Of a DNA stretch of 64,000 nt, positions 9,231 to 18,335 are shown piece after piece. Origin of the DNA: Bacillota bacterium. GTDB taxonomy: Bacteria > Bacillota > Desulfotomaculia > Desulfotomaculales > Desulfohalotomaculaceae. The stretch covers positions 372,001 to 436,000 of the forward strand of contig VENI01000009.1 in NCBI GenBank assembly GCA_009711615.1. The letters are read 5' to 3'. How positions within the stretch are numbered: the first letter of the stretch is position 1; every line of letters starts with the position of its first letter. The notes under the pieces are model-generated. The model searched no databases, was not told the DNA's origin, and saw only the letters and a list, made by a program, of their open reading frames with translations. The position numbers and the translations under genes were made by a program.

Positions 9231-9557
9231 CTATAGTTTATCTAACCAGTTTAATGATATCATCACCATTATTCCCAGACCAACCGTAGCAATAATATTT
9301 CTACTCTTATACGCTATTACAGCAGCCAAAATACCGGCTATTAAATAATGGTTCTGAATTGTCAAGTCCAGGTACCCCTTTGGTAGCAATAAACTTGGCA
9401 CAATTAATGCTGTTAATATGGCGGTGGGAATGTGTTTCAGCCAACCATGTAAAAAGGAAGGTATACCGGTATAACGAAACAACACTAAACAACCAAACCT
9501 AGTCAGATATGTTACAGCGGCCATTCCAATAATAATAAATAGTATTTCACTCCGCAT
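9231..9557 (-). CDS. azlD: Branched-chain amino acid exporter small subunit AzlD
   Basis: A 108-residue membrane protein with about four hydrophobic segments and the AzlD marks MAAVTYLTRFGCLVLF, HIPTAILTALIVPSLLLP and LIAGILAAVIAYKSRNI. It pairs with AzlC to export branched-chain or related hydrophobic amino acids. Its start overlaps the azlC end by 11 bases, so the two are translationally coupled. Confidence 0.9.
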   Translation of the reverse strand: MRSEILFIIIGMAAVTYLTRFGCLVLFRYTGIPSFLHGWLKHIPTAILTALIVPSLLLPKGYLDLTIQNHYLIAGILAAVIAYKSRNIIATVGLGIMVMISLNWLDKL

Positions 9558-10284
9558 GATTATTAGCCCCTTCCCTTTCCATCATTCCACCAATGGCACT
9601 GGCCAAAAGGCAGGCAATTATAATGTACCATTTACCAGGTAAGTACATAGACCCCAAAACAGCTGTAACAGCAGCTATTCCACACACAACCAAACTTTGT
9701 TTATCAACAAGTCTAGGTATCAGTAATACCAAAAACGTAGCTGGCATTGCAAAATCCAAACCCCATTGTAGTGGATCATCAATATAACTTCCCGCGACAA
9801 CTCCCACCGTAGTGCTTATTGCCCAAGAAATGTATAAAGTCATACTACAACCCAACTGGTAGGAAGCACTATAACCAGAAGTATTAATCCGATTAGTAGT
9901 AAGAGCATAAGACTCATCAACAAGACCGAAAGACAAAATAGCTTGTAAAGATACTGGCAACTTCATCATGTAGGGTGCCAAAGATGCTCCCATAATTATA
10001 TGTCTTAAATTAACAAGTAAAGTTGTTAACACAATAATACCCCAACCTGTTATCCCCGCAGCAATCATACTAATACCAACAAATTGAGATGCACCGGCAA
10101 AAACCAGCAAGGACATAAGTATGGTTTCAAAGTTTGTTAACCCTGCGGTGTTACCCATTATGCCACAGGTAATACCAAATGGTATTACGCCCAACATCAC
10201 AGGAATGGTATCCCGAACTGACTGCCGCAGTTCAAAAGAATTTGAACAATTATCCCCTACAGAAAACGATCTAACTTGATTCAT
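9547..10284 (-). CDS. azlC: Branched-chain amino acid exporter large subunit AzlC
   Basis: A 245-residue permease with about seven membrane segments. Family motifs are VMLGVIPFGITCGIMG, LLVFAGASQFVGISMI, LVNLRHIIMGASLAPYM and FGLVDESYALT. The ATG at 10284 has AGGTG seven bases upstream; the longer frame adds an implausible 19-residue leader. It is transcribed divergently from a MocR-type regulator, and an 11-bp inverted repeat lies between them, so regulation by that neighbour is likely. Confidence 0.9.
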   Translation of the reverse strand: MNQVRSFSVGDNCSNSFELRQSVRDTIPVMLGVIPFGITCGIMGNTAGLTNFETILMSLLVFAGASQFVGISMIAAGITGWGIIVLTTLLVNLRHIIMGASLAPYMMKLPVSLQAILSFGLVDESYALTTNRINTSGYSASYQLGCSMTLYISWAISTTVGVVAGSYIDDPLQWGLDFAMPATFLVLLIPRLVDKQSLVVCGIAAVTAVLGSMYLPGKWYIIIACLLASAIGGMMEREGANNHAE

Positions 10285-10345
10285 CTTTAAACACCTACCA
10301 AAATATTTATTTTTTAATATATTACTCGGCAGGAGAAACATCGTA

Positions 10346-10383
10346 AATATCCAATTCTCTTAAATATAAAGTAATTGGATATT
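10346..10383. promoter_or_regulatory. Candidate operator between azlC and the MocR gene
   Basis: Perfect 11-base inverted repeat AATATCCAATT (10346-10356) and AATTGGATATT (10373-10383) with a 16-base spacer, ending 20 bases before the regulator ATG. Its position suits control of both divergent genes. That this regulator binds it is inference. Confidence 0.55.
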
Positions 10384-10403
10384 ATTGAGGGGGATTTTAA
10401 TAA

Positions 10404-11924
10404 ATGGACATATCCAAAACTCTACGCAGTGTACAATTGGATGCAGCCAACAATAAGCCATTATATTTGCAAATTGCTACAGCAATAGCTGATAAAATTA
10501 TTGATAACACGCTTTTACCAGGAGCCAAATTGCCTCCAGAAAGAGAGTTGGGTTCTCTTTTTAATGTTAGTAGAACCACAGCTATCAATGCTTATCGGTG
10601 GTTAGAGCAACAGGAGTTGGTAGTTACTAAAGTGGGAAGCGGAACCTATGTTAATAAAATTTCCACATCACACAGCAACTCACCTCAAGTACCATGGTCA
10701 CAGTTATTTGTACCTTATCCCCAAACACCAATGTCATCGATATTAAAAGAACTGGTCTCAACCACAGGTTCAGATGAATTAATATCTTTAGCCACCGGTA
10801 TGCCAGATCCGTCTTTATACCCAATTGATACTTTCAAGAACTTACTGGCCAAACATATAGACAAAGTGACCCTTGCCGATTTTGGTTATATTTCTACAGA
10901 AGGCTATACCCCATTACGTCATTCAGTTACCAGTTTGTTGGAAAACAAAGGCATTAATACAACCTGGGATAAAACTATGATACTTTCCGGATCACAGCAA
11001 GGCCTATACTTAATTAGCAGAGTTATGTTAGAGCGTGGCGATTACGTTGTTGTGGAGTCTCCAACTTACATTGGTGCCATTCAAATATTCCAAGCAATTG
11101 GTGCCAGAGTATTAGTGCTCCCCGTTTCTGATACTTTTCCGTTAGATATTTTAGAAGATTATTTAATTCGCTACCGACCAAAGATGCTTTTTATGATTCC
11201 GACCTTTCAAAATCCAACAGGTGGTGTTTTATCTGAATATGAACGGCAAGAATTAATTAATTTAGCGGCAAGGCATCGTTTAGTCATTGTAGAAGATGAT
11301 CCCTACGGAGATTTATACTATCAGGAAAAACCCCCTGCCCCCATAAAAACTATGGATACTTATGACGGGGTTGTATATATGGGGACGTTTTCAAAAAACA
11401 TCTCTCCCGGTTTGCGTCTGGGTTATGTTACTGGGCACCCAGCTTTAATTCAGCGACTGGCATTAGAAAAGCAATATATTGATCTCCACAGTAACAATTT
11501 TTCACAGTTACTTGTTCACTTATATCTTGAGGCAGGGTGCTTAGAAGAGCACCTGTCTATGGTACGAAATGAGTATAAAAAAAGACGAGATGCTATGGTC
11601 AAAGCATTAAAACGTTATTTTGATAATAATCTTCAATTCAAAATACCCGAAGGCGGTTTTTATATTTGGTGTAAGCTAGAAGGCTCTGTGACCTCCTCTA
11701 AACTTTTGCATGAAGCAACAAAGAACGGTGTATTCTTTGTACCCGGGGAAGCTTTCTATACCCTCCCCAACGAAGACAAAGAATTCCGCCTAAGTTTCGC
11801 CACACATCCTGAAAAAATATTAGTCGAAGGTATAAAAAGGCTTTTCAAAGCATTTGAGGCAGTTAATAAAAGTAATCATAACAAGAAGCACCCATCTAGT
11901 GTTCCCATAAAGCCAATAATATAA
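10404..11924 (+). CDS. MocR/PdxR-type transcriptional regulator (GntR HTH + aminotransferase-like)
   Basis: A 506-residue fusion. Residues about 10-80 are a GntR winged helix (PLYLQIATAIADKII, LPPERELGSLFNVSRTTAIN). From about 110 on it is a class I aminotransferase fold with SGSQQGLYLISRV, FMIPTFQNPTGGVLS, VEDDPYGDLYY and the PLP lysine in MGTFSKNISPGLRLGYV. Such proteins are PLP- or amino-acid-sensing regulators rather than active transaminases. GAGGGGG precedes the ATG. Divergent to azlCD, it is the natural candidate regulator of that exporter. Confidence 0.88.
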   Translation: MDISKTLRSVQLDAANNKPLYLQIATAIADKIIDNTLLPGAKLPPERELGSLFNVSRTTAINAYRWLEQQELVVTKVGSGTYVNKISTSHSNSPQVPWSQLFVPYPQTPMSSILKELVSTTGSDELISLATGMPDPSLYPIDTFKNLLAKHIDKVTLADFGYISTEGYTPLRHSVTSLLENKGINTTWDKTMILSGSQQGLYLISRVMLERGDYVVVESPTYIGAIQIFQAIGARVLVLPVSDTFPLDILEDYLIRYRPKMLFMIPTFQNPTGGVLSEYERQELINLAARHRLVIVEDDPYGDLYYQEKPPAPIKTMDTYDGVVYMGTFSKNISPGLRLGYVTGHPALIQRLALEKQYIDLHSNNFSQLLVHLYLEAGCLEEHLSMVRNEYKKRRDAMVKALKRYFDNNLQFKIPEGGFYIWCKLEGSVTSSKLLHEATKNGVFFVPGEAFYTLPNEDKEFRLSFATHPEKILVEGIKRLFKAFEAVNKSNHNKKHPSSVPIKPII

Positions 11925-12024
11925 TTATTAAGACCTTCTGACTTATAAGTATTTATACACCATCATCTAACTTAATTCATATAATGTAGCAATACGTACA
12001 TTAAATTAAGGGAGATTGATTAAA

Positions 12025-12303
12025 GTGGACTTCAAAAAAAAGTTTGATCAAACCTTAAATTGCCTTGGTAAAAAGTCTGAAGAAATAATGGATATAACAA
12101 AACTTAAATATAGTCGCTATCAGATAGAAAAACAAAGGGATAGTCAATTCCGGGATCTTGGCTCTTACATCTATAAAACACATCAAACTAACAAAACGAA
12201 TCACGAAAAGGTTGCAGATTTTGTTACAGAAATACAAAAAATGGAAGACGAGATCAGAAAACTAAACCAAAAAATTGAGCAGCGCAGAACACAAAAAGTG
12301 TGA
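12025..12303 (+). CDS. Small coiled-coil protein, unknown function
   Basis: A 92-residue charged, almost wholly helical protein. The C-terminal half (VADFVTEIQKMEDEIRKLNQ) has heptad spacing typical of a coiled coil. No signal peptide, membrane segment or metal motif is seen. GTG at 12025 is chosen: GGGAG lies ten bases upstream, whereas the TTG at 12016 is too close to it. A hairpin follows the stop, so it is a single-gene unit between the MocR regulator and a convergent exporter operon. I do not recognise the family. Confidence 0.65.
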   Translation: MDFKKKFDQTLNCLGKKSEEIMDITKLKYSRYQIEKQRDSQFRDLGSYIYKTHQTNKTNHEKVADFVTEIQKMEDEIRKLNQKIEQRRTQKV

Positions 12304-12316
12304 AACAGCTATTTAT

Positions 12317-12364
12317 TAAAGGCACCAAGGCCTGAAGCAACCCTCCAGGTCTTGGTACCTTTAA
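12317..12364. terminator. Long bidirectional terminator hairpin
   Basis: TTAAAGGCACCAAGGCCTG pairs with CAGGTCTTGGTACCTTTAA, two positions off perfect. It lies between the convergent coiled-coil gene and the adaptor gene, serving both strands. Confidence 0.7.
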
Positions 12365-12381
12365 TATTCTAAGAAACAAGG

Positions 12382-13494
12382 CTATGACTCATTCTTAATT
12401 TTAACTCTAATACCTTCTTTTAGCTCTTCTAATTGAGGATTAAGTAAAACTTGATCCCCCTTTGTTAGGCCTTTTAATATAGCCACATCTTGGTCGTTTT
12501 CAAAACCCCGCTCTACGGGTTGAATTTTTGCCTCACCATTACGAACCACCCACAGAGCCTTGCCGTTATTATAGGGAAACAAAGTTGTTTTAGGTACTAC
12601 TAACTGGTTATTCTTTTGATCCGTTGTAAATTTGACATCCAAAGCATAACCAGGACGCAAATCTAGGTTCTTTGGTATATTCGGCTCAATGGTAACTTTA
12701 ACACGCTGTTCATCTAACCCCAGTGCGGACTTTCTTTCCACTGCCGAAGGTGAAATCTTTTTTACCACTCCTTCAAAAACTATATCGCCACTTTTTTTGC
12801 TTTGAACTAATTGAACTGGCATTTTGGGTTTAATGCTATTTGCATCTTCCGTTAGTACATATACTTCAACCACAAATGAATTCTTCTGAAACACTGTGGC
12901 AATGGGAATGTTGGCAGTTACCACTGCACCTTCTTTTACATCAAGCCCAGATATAACGCCATTAACCGGCGCTGTAATTTTACTTTCATTTATTTTGTAC
13001 TGCACTAATTCTATCTGGGCATTAATTTCTTCTTTTAGTGCTGTGTAATACGGAGAGTTAACAGTTTCTTTTGCATCTTGATACTCTTTTTCTGTAATTG
13101 CACCCTGTTCATAGAGCTGTTTTTTTCGTTGCAAATCAATTTTTGAATTTTGTAAATCCTGTTCAGCTTGCACACTCTTTAATTTTGCCCTTAGCTGGGC
13201 TAAGTTATATTTCAACTCTTTTGTACCCAATAATGCCAACGAATCTCCTTTTTTTACAGTCTGCCCTTCCCCAACCGTCAGTTCCACTATTTTTCCACCG
13301 TAAGTACTGTACAATGGGCGTTCAACATCTGCTACAACTTTTCCCTCTTCCGTAAAGGTTTTAGAGATTGTTCTGGGCTGCACCTCTAACAAACTAGCTT
13401 CCAGTGGTTTGTTACTTTCCATTACCGCAATGGATATAGTTAATAATGCAAACACTGTACCTAAAAGTATTTTCCACTTTTTCTTCACCTTCAA
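12382..13494 (-). CDS. HlyD/MacA-type membrane fusion (adaptor) protein
   Basis: A 370-residue exporter adaptor. An N-terminal membrane anchor (about 8-26) is followed by a barrel-sandwich half (GGKIVELTVGEGQTVKKGDS), a helical hairpin (about 90-160, KLKSVQAEQDLQNSKIDLQR), the second lipoyl-like half (ITAPVNGVISGLDVKEGAVV) and beta-barrel/membrane-proximal parts (LRPGYALDVKF). It is the third gene of a unit reading ATPase, permease, adaptor; the permease stop is eight bases upstream. It probably completes a MacAB-like exporter. Substrate unknown. Confidence 0.88.
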   Translation of the reverse strand: MKVKKKWKILLGTVFALLTISIAVMESNKPLEASLLEVQPRTISKTFTEEGKVVADVERPLYSTYGGKIVELTVGEGQTVKKGDSLALLGTKELKYNLAQLRAKLKSVQAEQDLQNSKIDLQRKKQLYEQGAITEKEYQDAKETVNSPYYTALKEEINAQIELVQYKINESKITAPVNGVISGLDVKEGAVVTANIPIATVFQKNSFVVEVYVLTEDANSIKPKMPVQLVQSKKSGDIVFEGVVKKISPSAVERKSALGLDEQRVKVTIEPNIPKNLDLRPGYALDVKFTTDQKNNQLVVPKTTLFPYNNGKALWVVRNGEAKIQPVERGFENDQDVAILKGLTKGDQVLLNPQLEELKEGIRVKIKNES

Positions 13495-13502
13495 CCCCGC
13501 CT

Positions 13503-15869
13503 TTACTCCGCAGATTTTAAAACATCCACCAATTTTAATTCTTTAATTTTGCGAGCTGCCATACGTTGGGCAATCCATATGGATGCTAAAGTTATAAAAA
13601 ATGCCGTAACAATTGATATAACGGTCATATTAGTGGGCATGGTATAAACATCATTGTTGATTGACTGTGCCATACCCACCAAAAAAACTTTGGTAAGCGG
13701 TATGCCGCCAATCATAGCAAAGAAAGTGATAAACCATTGTTCAAATGTAATTACTGACAGCACTTCTGCTGGCGTCATTCCCAGCACCATCATAGATGCC
13801 AGTTCCCTACTGCGTTCTGATACGTTAATGATAGCGGAATTGTATATTACAGCAAACGCCGTAATAATAGCAATAATTGCCAAAATATAAATCATACTGC
13901 CAAAAGATGCTAGTAATTCTTTAGATTTACTCAACAACTCTGCACGTTCCTCAATACCGCTTACAACGTCAGAATTAATGTATTCATTTTGCAATTTGGA
14001 TACTTTGCTTTCATCAATACGCAACATGGCTGATGTGATCATTTCTCCCTGCTGTAAAAAATCTTGCAGTGCATTAATTTCCATGTAAGCATTAAGCCCT
14101 AAATATTGAGGAATAACACCGACCACTCGTAGTTCCTTTTCATCGTCCTGATCTTTAAACTTTACACTTTTTACAGTTAATTCATTACCAACTTCTACGT
14201 TTAAAAGTTGCGCCAACCGTTCTGAAATTAATACTCCATCCTTAGGTGGAGAGATTTTATTATCATCTTTATCTAAAACATTGTAGAGACTGCTGCTTTC
14301 TGTTAGTCCTCGCACTACAACATCCTTTTTATGCCACTTGTGTTTAAAAGTCATCGGTACTTCTGTCATTGTTTCTACTTTCATTACTCCAGAAAAATGC
14401 TGCAATTCCCTTTGTGCATCCATTTGATCTAATGGTTTAGCAAAAGAAACTTTGACATCATATGTCTCTACCTTTTGATACTGGTCTAAAAGCATTTGTT
14501 CTGATAGGTTCTTCATTGACCACGTTAATGCCAATAGGGCAAAGGTAAACATGATACCTAAAAAAACAAATATGCTTCGCCCCTTATTACGAGATATATT
14601 GCGCACTGCCATTTTCCCCTGTACTGTGAGCATATTCCAGAAAAAATGGACCCTTTCCAACCAGGTAACTTTACCAACAGGCGGCGCTGGAGGTTTCATC
14701 GCCTCTGCCGGTGCTAATGTGAGGATACTTCTACAACCCTGATAACCGGCAAAGATTGAAAAACCTAGCGCCAGCAAGATGCTGATAATTATATAAATAA
14801 TTGAAAACTTGCCACTTAACCCCGGCATATTAAAAAAATGTTGATACATAGAAGTCATTGGGTAAGATAGGGCAATCCCCATCAAACCACCTATTACTCC
14901 ACCTACCACTCCAATGAATACAGCATAAGACATATAATGAAGCATAATTTCTCTACCAGTATATCCAAAGGCTTTTAGCACTCCTATTTGGCCCCTCTGC
15001 TGCTCAACTATTCTTTTTAACATAATATATAAAATCATGCCTGCAATGGATAAAAATAATAGGGGCAGTGTTTGTGCTGTGGCTTGTAAGCCTTTTAACT
15101 CTTGGGTAAGTAATAAGTGACTGATTTGATCCTTACGTGGATATATACTTTTTAATCCATATGTTTCTAGTTTTGGTTTTAAATCACTCTCCACTTCTTT
15201 ATATATCGCTTTAGGCTCAAGGTTAAATACTATGTTATTAATTACATCCTGTTCTGAAAACATACTATCCATAGTTTCAAAAGGAATGAATGCAATTCCA
15301 AATGTTTTGGGATCGGGATATAACTGGTTAGCTGTGCGCATTGCATAAATAAATTCCGGGCTTCTACCCATACCTACAATTCTAAGGGATCTTTTTTTGC
15401 CTTCGGCTATAATATTTATTTGTTGATTAACATCTAGATTGTTTGTTTCAAAAAATTTGTTATCAATCCAGATATTCATTTCTCTTTCATCAAGGGGAAT
15501 ACCCCGCATAAGCTGAACATCATTAATGACAGCATGTTTAACAGGATTAATAGAAACCAGGCGAAGGTAAACATTTTGTTCCCGGTTGGGAAGCAATACT
15601 CTAACGTCTTTCACCAATCGCCCTTGAATTTGTTTAATACCCGGCAAAGACTCTAATTTTTCAAGCTCACTGCGTGGCATAGCCTGAACCTCAGCAAAAC
15701 CATGGGCAAAGTTTTGGTTGTTATAGAAACTCTTTTGAGAAAGATTCAAGTTATCTATCACCATAGAGAAAGATGTATAAACCATTAGCCCAATAACTAC
15801 AATGGTAATACATGCCAGATAAGCAAGCTTATTCTCTTTTAAATCACGAATCATTTTTCTCCAAAGCAT
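13503..15869 (-). CDS. ABC transporter permease with two FtsX domains
   Basis: A 788-residue inner-membrane protein with an N-terminal TM helix, a large extracytoplasmic domain (about 45-250), three TM segments with an FtsX signature (VLKAFGYTGREIMLHYMSYA), another extracytoplasmic domain and a second FtsX set near the C-terminus (MMVLGMTPAEVLSVITFEQW). This is the fused-permease layout of MacB/LolE-like systems. The ATG at 15869 overlaps the ATPase stop as TAATG, with AAGGTGA ten bases before it. Such permeases move substrate from the membrane or periplasm side rather than forming a pore. Confidence 0.9.
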   Translation of the reverse strand: MLWRKMIRDLKENKLAYLACITIVVIGLMVYTSFSMVIDNLNLSQKSFYNNQNFAHGFAEVQAMPRSELEKLESLPGIKQIQGRLVKDVRVLLPNREQNVYLRLVSINPVKHAVINDVQLMRGIPLDEREMNIWIDNKFFETNNLDVNQQINIIAEGKKRSLRIVGMGRSPEFIYAMRTANQLYPDPKTFGIAFIPFETMDSMFSEQDVINNIVFNLEPKAIYKEVESDLKPKLETYGLKSIYPRKDQISHLLLTQELKGLQATAQTLPLLFLSIAGMILYIMLKRIVEQQRGQIGVLKAFGYTGREIMLHYMSYAVFIGVVGGVIGGLMGIALSYPMTSMYQHFFNMPGLSGKFSIIYIIISILLALGFSIFAGYQGCRSILTLAPAEAMKPPAPPVGKVTWLERVHFFWNMLTVQGKMAVRNISRNKGRSIFVFLGIMFTFALLALTWSMKNLSEQMLLDQYQKVETYDVKVSFAKPLDQMDAQRELQHFSGVMKVETMTEVPMTFKHKWHKKDVVVRGLTESSSLYNVLDKDDNKISPPKDGVLISERLAQLLNVEVGNELTVKSVKFKDQDDEKELRVVGVIPQYLGLNAYMEINALQDFLQQGEMITSAMLRIDESKVSKLQNEYINSDVVSGIEERAELLSKSKELLASFGSMIYILAIIAIITAFAVIYNSAIINVSERSRELASMMVLGMTPAEVLSVITFEQWFITFFAMIGGIPLTKVFLVGMAQSINNDVYTMPTNMTVISIVTAFFITLASIWIAQRMAARKIKELKLVDVLKSAE

Positions 15870-16573
15870 TACCAAGTCACCTTTTCCGCTGGCAAAGGAT
15901 TTTCGTTGCTTTTAATACTGCTAATCTGGCCATCCTTAATATAAAAAACCCGGTCAGCCATTTGAGAAATGGCAGCATTATGGGTAATAATAACAACTGT
16001 TTTTCCGAAGGAAGCACAAAAATCCTTTAACAGCTTTAATACTAAAATCCCGGTTTCTACATCCAGCGCCCCGGTAGGTTCATCACAAAGCAGCAGTTTA
16101 GGGTTTTTAACCATTGCTCTGGCCAGTGCCACCCGCTGCTGCTGGCCACCAGACAATTGAGACGGAAAGTGTTTAGCCCTATCTAAAAGCTCCACTTTTT
16201 CCAATACATCTTCTATTGAAAGGGAGTCTGGGGAGATTTCTGCAGCTAGACTGACATTTTCATAGGTGGTTAAGTTGGGAATCAAATTATAAAATTGAAA
16301 TACAAAACCAACATCGTTTCTACGATAATTGGTTAGCTTCTTTTCATTAGCATTATGCAAGGCAGTATCTTTAAAATATAACTCTCCGCTGGTTGCCTCA
16401 TCCATTCCTCCTACTATGTTTAACAGGGTACTCTTACCAGATCCACTGGGACCTAGAATTACAACAAATTCTCCGGCATATAACTCAAAATCAACATCCT
16501 TTAATGCCTCTACTGTTACTTCTCCCATCAGGTATGTTTTAAATAAACCCTTGGCTTTAATTAAGGTATCCAT
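15869..16573 (-). CDS. ABC transporter ATP-binding protein (MacB/LolD type)
   Basis: A 234-residue ATPase. Walker A LGPSGSGKSTLLNIVGG, Q-loop GFVFQFYNLIPNLTTYENV, signature LSGGQQQRVALARAMVKNP, Walker B LLLCDEPTGALD and the switch histidine IITHN are all present. First gene of the exporter operon with the permease and adaptor downstream. The family usually powers lipoprotein, antimicrobial or peptide export. Confidence 0.93.
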   Translation of the reverse strand: MDTLIKAKGLFKTYLMGEVTVEALKDVDFELYAGEFVVILGPSGSGKSTLLNIVGGMDEATSGELYFKDTALHNANEKKLTNYRRNDVGFVFQFYNLIPNLTTYENVSLAAEISPDSLSIEDVLEKVELLDRAKHFPSQLSGGQQQRVALARAMVKNPKLLLCDEPTGALDVETGILVLKLLKDFCASFGKTVVIITHNAAISQMADRVFYIKDGQISSIKSNENPLPAEKVTW

Positions 16574-16757
16574 CCAACAACACCATCCCGAAACCGTAAT
16601 TATGTATAATCATTAAACTTCTTACTACTGATTTAAATTCTGCTTTTTGAACACCTCTTCCTTCTATTACTTTTCTCATTTATAAAGACCCGTCTCGTCA
16701 TCTTCTCAAATCATGTGTCCATTCACCGTGAGGGCTCTTTAATTGCCAATGTATCTT

Positions 16758-16964
16758 TTATTTATCGTCTTCATAATAAAACAAGTCATCTATAGTTGTA
16801 TTCAATGTCTTTGCTATATCATATGCCAACTTTAGTGACGGATTATATTTACCTTTTTCCAAATGAATAATTGTCTCACGCCTGACACCAACTTTATTTG
16901 CTAACTCTTCCTGGGTCATGCTAAATTTTGCTCTATATTCTTTAAGATTGGTTTTTAGTCCCAT
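16758..16964 (-). CDS. XRE-family repressor, 68 residues
   Basis: A minimal helix-turn-helix protein: [20 protein letters not shown], then [20 protein letters not shown] (recognition helix region) and [14 protein letters not shown]. Its ATG overlaps the DUF3796 stop by one base, so it is co-translated. XRE proteins of this length paired with small membrane proteins are common in Firmicutes. It probably represses its own operon through the perfect inverted repeat over the -10 box upstream. Confidence 0.88.
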   Translation of the reverse strand: MGLKTNLKEYRAKFSMTQEELANKVGVRRETIIHLEKGKYNPSLKLAYDIAKTLNTTIDDLFYYEDDK

Positions 16965-17311
16965 CAGTTACTCCTACCTTCATAAATCTGTAATGAAATA
17001 CTAAAGACTAATATTTGCAAAGCAAAACTAAGTGCAAAACTAAAAGTAAAAGTAAAAGCAATAGCATACAACTCAGGATTAAGAATTAAAGATATAAAAA
17101 CCATCGCTAAAGTAAATAATACAATTGACACAAAAAATGCATTTCTACCTGCTTTACTCACATTTTCTTTAAACCTCTCATCCGGAACAACGTTTCTAAA
17201 AGCAAAGAAACCAAAAAAACCGAAAAAACCATAAAAGCCAGGATTATCAGTAAAAGTACCCAGCAAACCAACCAACCCTAGTAGTCCCATTAACTGTAGT
17301 TTGTTTCTCAT
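16964..17311 (-). CDS. DUF3796-type small membrane protein
   Basis: A 115-residue protein with hydrophobic segments near 8-20, 25-42, 60-80 and 85-105 and an aromatic, glycine-rich stretch ([18 protein letters not shown]) typical of DUF3796. ATG at 17311 has GGGGGG six bases upstream. It is followed directly by the XRE gene and preceded by a strong promoter. Function unknown; the pairing suggests a regulator-linked membrane sensor or toxin-like partner, which is inference. Confidence 0.75.
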   Translation of the reverse strand: MRNKLQLMGLLGLVGLLGTFTDNPGFYGFFGFFGFFAFRNVVPDERFKENVSKAGRNAFFVSIVLFTLAMVFISLILNPELYAIAFTFTFSFALSFALQILVFSISLQIYEGRSN

Positions 17312-17326
17312 GTTCAACCCCCCAAT

Positions 17327-17381
17327 GTTATATATTTATAACTAATGTTATAAATATATAACAACAACAATCTGTTGTCAA
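17327..17381 (-). promoter_or_regulatory. SigA-type promoter with operator over the -10 box (DUF3796-XRE operon)
   Basis: On the minus strand TTGACA (17381-17376), a 17-base spacer and TATATT (17358-17353). The -10 lies inside a perfect 16-base inverted repeat, arms 17327-17342 and 17347-17362 around TAAT. A repressor bound there would block the promoter. The XRE protein of the operon is the obvious candidate. Confidence 0.75.
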
Positions 17382-17385
17382 TACT

Positions 17386-17425
17386 ATTGATTTTGTATAT
17401 TATCTAGATAATATACAAAATCAAT
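17386..17425. repeat. 40-bp perfect palindrome
   Basis: The left half ATTGATTTTGTATATTATCT is exactly complementary to the right half, with the centre at CTAG and no loop. It lies between the divergent DUF3796 and MerR promoters, five bases upstream of the DUF3796 -35 box and 16 bases upstream of the merR -35 box. It could be a shared operator. It lacks a T-run, so a terminator is less likely. Confidence 0.75.
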
Positions 17426-17441
17426 TACTTATTATTTTCTA

Positions 17442-17472
17442 TTGACATTAACCTTAGGGTAAGGCTTAAAGT
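17442..17472 (+). promoter_or_regulatory. MerR-type promoter with 19-bp spacer and dyad operator
   Basis: TTGACA (17442-17447), exactly 19 bases, then TAAAGT (17467-17472). The spacer holds the dyad CCTTAGGGTAAGG (17452-17464). An overlong spacer with a central dyad is the hallmark of MerR-activated promoters, implying autoregulation of the downstream gene. A 12-base palindrome TACACCGGTGTA follows at 17478-17489 next to the ribosome site. Confidence 0.8.
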
Positions 17473-17501
17473 TTAATTACACCGGTGTAAGGAGTGTAAG
17501 A

Positions 17502-18305
17502 ATGTATACCATTGGCCAGTTCTCAAAAATATGTCAGGTGACAACTAAGGCACTAAGACATTACGAAAAATTGGGACTGATCACCCCTGCTAAAGTAGAA
17601 AAACTTAACCAATATCGGTACTATACCAAGGATCAGCTACCTACGTTAAAAAAGATTTTGTTTTTAAAAGAGCTGGGAATTCCATTAAAACATATCAAAC
17701 AAATAATTAGCCAGCATAACGACTCACAAGTAATAATGAGATTAATTGACGAACATAGAAAGCATTTATTAATGGAACTAGACCTCTGTAATAGCAGACT
17801 TACTAAGCTGGCCTGGTGGAAAAAATCTATGGAGGCGATTGATGTGACCACTGAAAAAAAATATGATATTAGAATAAGAGACGTACAAGAAATACCCGTA
17901 TACGGTGTACGCAAGAAAATGTCAGAGTTTCCTAAAGAGCTACCAAATCTAATTAGATCGCTTTTGGATGAAATTGTTGCCAAAGGCGGGGTACATGCAG
18001 GAGCCCCAATAATGATGTATTATGATGAAGAATTCAATTCTGAAATTGTAGATGTGGAAGTAGCCTGGCCAGTAATGGATACAAGCATTGCCAACAAAAC
18101 CCTTCAGCCTGTACGAGCTGTAAGCACTATTCATGTAGGTCCTTATGAGGGACTATGCAACGCTTATGAGGCAATATTCAACTGGATAAACGAAAACAAA
18201 TATAAAGCTGTAATACCCACCCGCGAAATCTCTTTAAACGATCCCCAAACCACTTCACCCGACCAGTTAGTGACAGAAATTCTGGTGCCGGTGGAAGATT
18301 TATAG
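17502..18305 (+). CDS. MerR-family regulator with GyrI-like ligand domain
   Basis: A 267-residue regulator. The N-terminal MerR helix-turn-helix is YTIGQFSKICQVTTKALRHY, with YEKLGLITPAKV and YRYYTKDQLPTLKKILFLKE. A coiled linker (about 80-115) leads to a GyrI/effector-binding domain (about 125-267) with VRAVSTIHVGPYEGLCNAYE, the usual multidrug-binding Bmr/BltR-like arrangement. GGAGTGTAAGA precedes the ATG. Its own promoter has the 19-base MerR spacer, and a hairpin ends the unit. A target outside its own promoter is not evident. Confidence 0.9.
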   Translation: MYTIGQFSKICQVTTKALRHYEKLGLITPAKVEKLNQYRYYTKDQLPTLKKILFLKELGIPLKHIKQIISQHNDSQVIMRLIDEHRKHLLMELDLCNSRLTKLAWWKKSMEAIDVTTEKKYDIRIRDVQEIPVYGVRKKMSEFPKELPNLIRSLLDEIVAKGGVHAGAPIMMYYDEEFNSEIVDVEVAWPVMDTSIANKTLQPVRAVSTIHVGPYEGLCNAYEAIFNWINENKYKAVIPTREISLNDPQTTSPDQLVTEILVPVEDL

Positions 18306-18335
18306 AGAGATTGGTAAAAATATAGATAGCTTTAG

